Positions 12,059 to 12,165 of a stretch of 12,165 nt of DNA are shown here, in pieces. The DNA is from Phycisphaerae bacterium (GTDB lineage: Bacteria > Chloroflexota > Anaerolineae > 4572-78 > J111): contig JANQQF010000170.1 of assembly GCA_028285035.1 (NCBI GenBank), positions 1 through 12,165 of the forward strand, read 5' to 3'. Position numbers and translations under genes: made by a program. Position 1 is the first letter of the stretch, and the number at the start of each line of letters is the position of its first letter. The notes below the pieces were generated by a model that worked only from the letters and a program-made list of their open reading frames with translations, did not search any database and was not told the origin of the DNA.

Positions 12059-12165
12059 TGACCATCATCATCCTCTCAAATGGCGAATGGGTTCCGGTCC
12101 CCGAGGGGGCCGACCCTGACGCCTTCCGGCAATCACAAGAAGCCCAACTGACTTACTTCCGCGAA
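12058..12165 (+). CDS. 5' end of an unidentified CDS, runs off the window
   Basis: ATG at 12058 shares one base with the preceding stop and has GGAGG 7 nt upstream. The frame is open for 36 codons to the window edge. It begins MTIIILSNGEWVPVPEGADP, which suggests a short beta-hairpin start. No family can be assigned from this much. It is in the same operon as the 83-aa gene. Confidence 0.7.
   Translation, partial: MTIIILSNGEWVPVPEGADPDAFRQSQEAQLTYFRE

Overview
The window looks like part of an accessory or mobile replicon (plasmid, integrative element or phage-plasmid) of a bacterium, most plausibly a member of the Chloroflexota. That guess rests on the combination of pentapeptide-repeat proteins with short helical 'effector-associated'-type N-termini, a TIR effector, a TPR remnant, a Tat-like leader beside a small XRE regulator, a DdrA/Rad52-type annealing protein and a PRTRC-like JAB/ThiF pair. 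It is inference from gene content, not a marker-based assignment. Base composition is mixed: most genes are of moderate GC, with AT-rich islands at about 4230-4720 and 8580-9190.

Left part (1-2125, + strand): the 3' end of an unknown gene overlaps by 4 nt a Rad52/Rad22-type single-strand annealing protein. A stem-loop follows, then an intact RuvC-type TnpB with a 3' structured tail that could be its guide (omega/re) RNA.

Middle left (2126-6325, - strand): a tightly packed leftward run starts with a JAB/JAMM-domain protein (PRTRC system protein A-like) that overlaps an E1/ThiF-like adenylating enzyme carrying an extra C-terminal zinc ribbon. It continues through a small AT-rich gene sitting between 20-bp perfect inverted repeats, then two unrecognised genes, a small unrecognised gene, a PD-(D/E)XK exonuclease-like protein and a 69-aa protein. 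The annealing protein and the nuclease point at each other and probably belong to one recombination function. The JAB and E1-like pair are two parts of a ubiquitin-like pathway whose modifier and E2-like partner are not recognisable here.

Middle right (6375-10579): a strong hairpin/terminator lies directly behind a near-consensus extended -10 promoter. Beyond it are two tandem leftward paralogues with a helical N-terminus, a middle domain and pentapeptide repeats (about 17 and 45 repeats). Diverging from them is a rightward short ORF with the same helical N-terminus, then a decayed TPR fragment, then a rightward pentapeptide-TIR fusion whose start lies just behind a TATAAT box (probably leaderless). 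This reads as a conflict or defence island built on shared adaptor domains, with TIR as the likely NAD-consuming effector.

Right part (10580-12165): a terminator and a tRNA-like or small-RNA-like structure, then a leftward pair (Tat-like leader protein, downstream of a small XRE regulator). A divergent control region follows, with two consensus sigma70-type promoters and several palindromes. It drives a rightward operon whose structured leader precedes an 83-aa unknown protein and a gene that runs off the edge.
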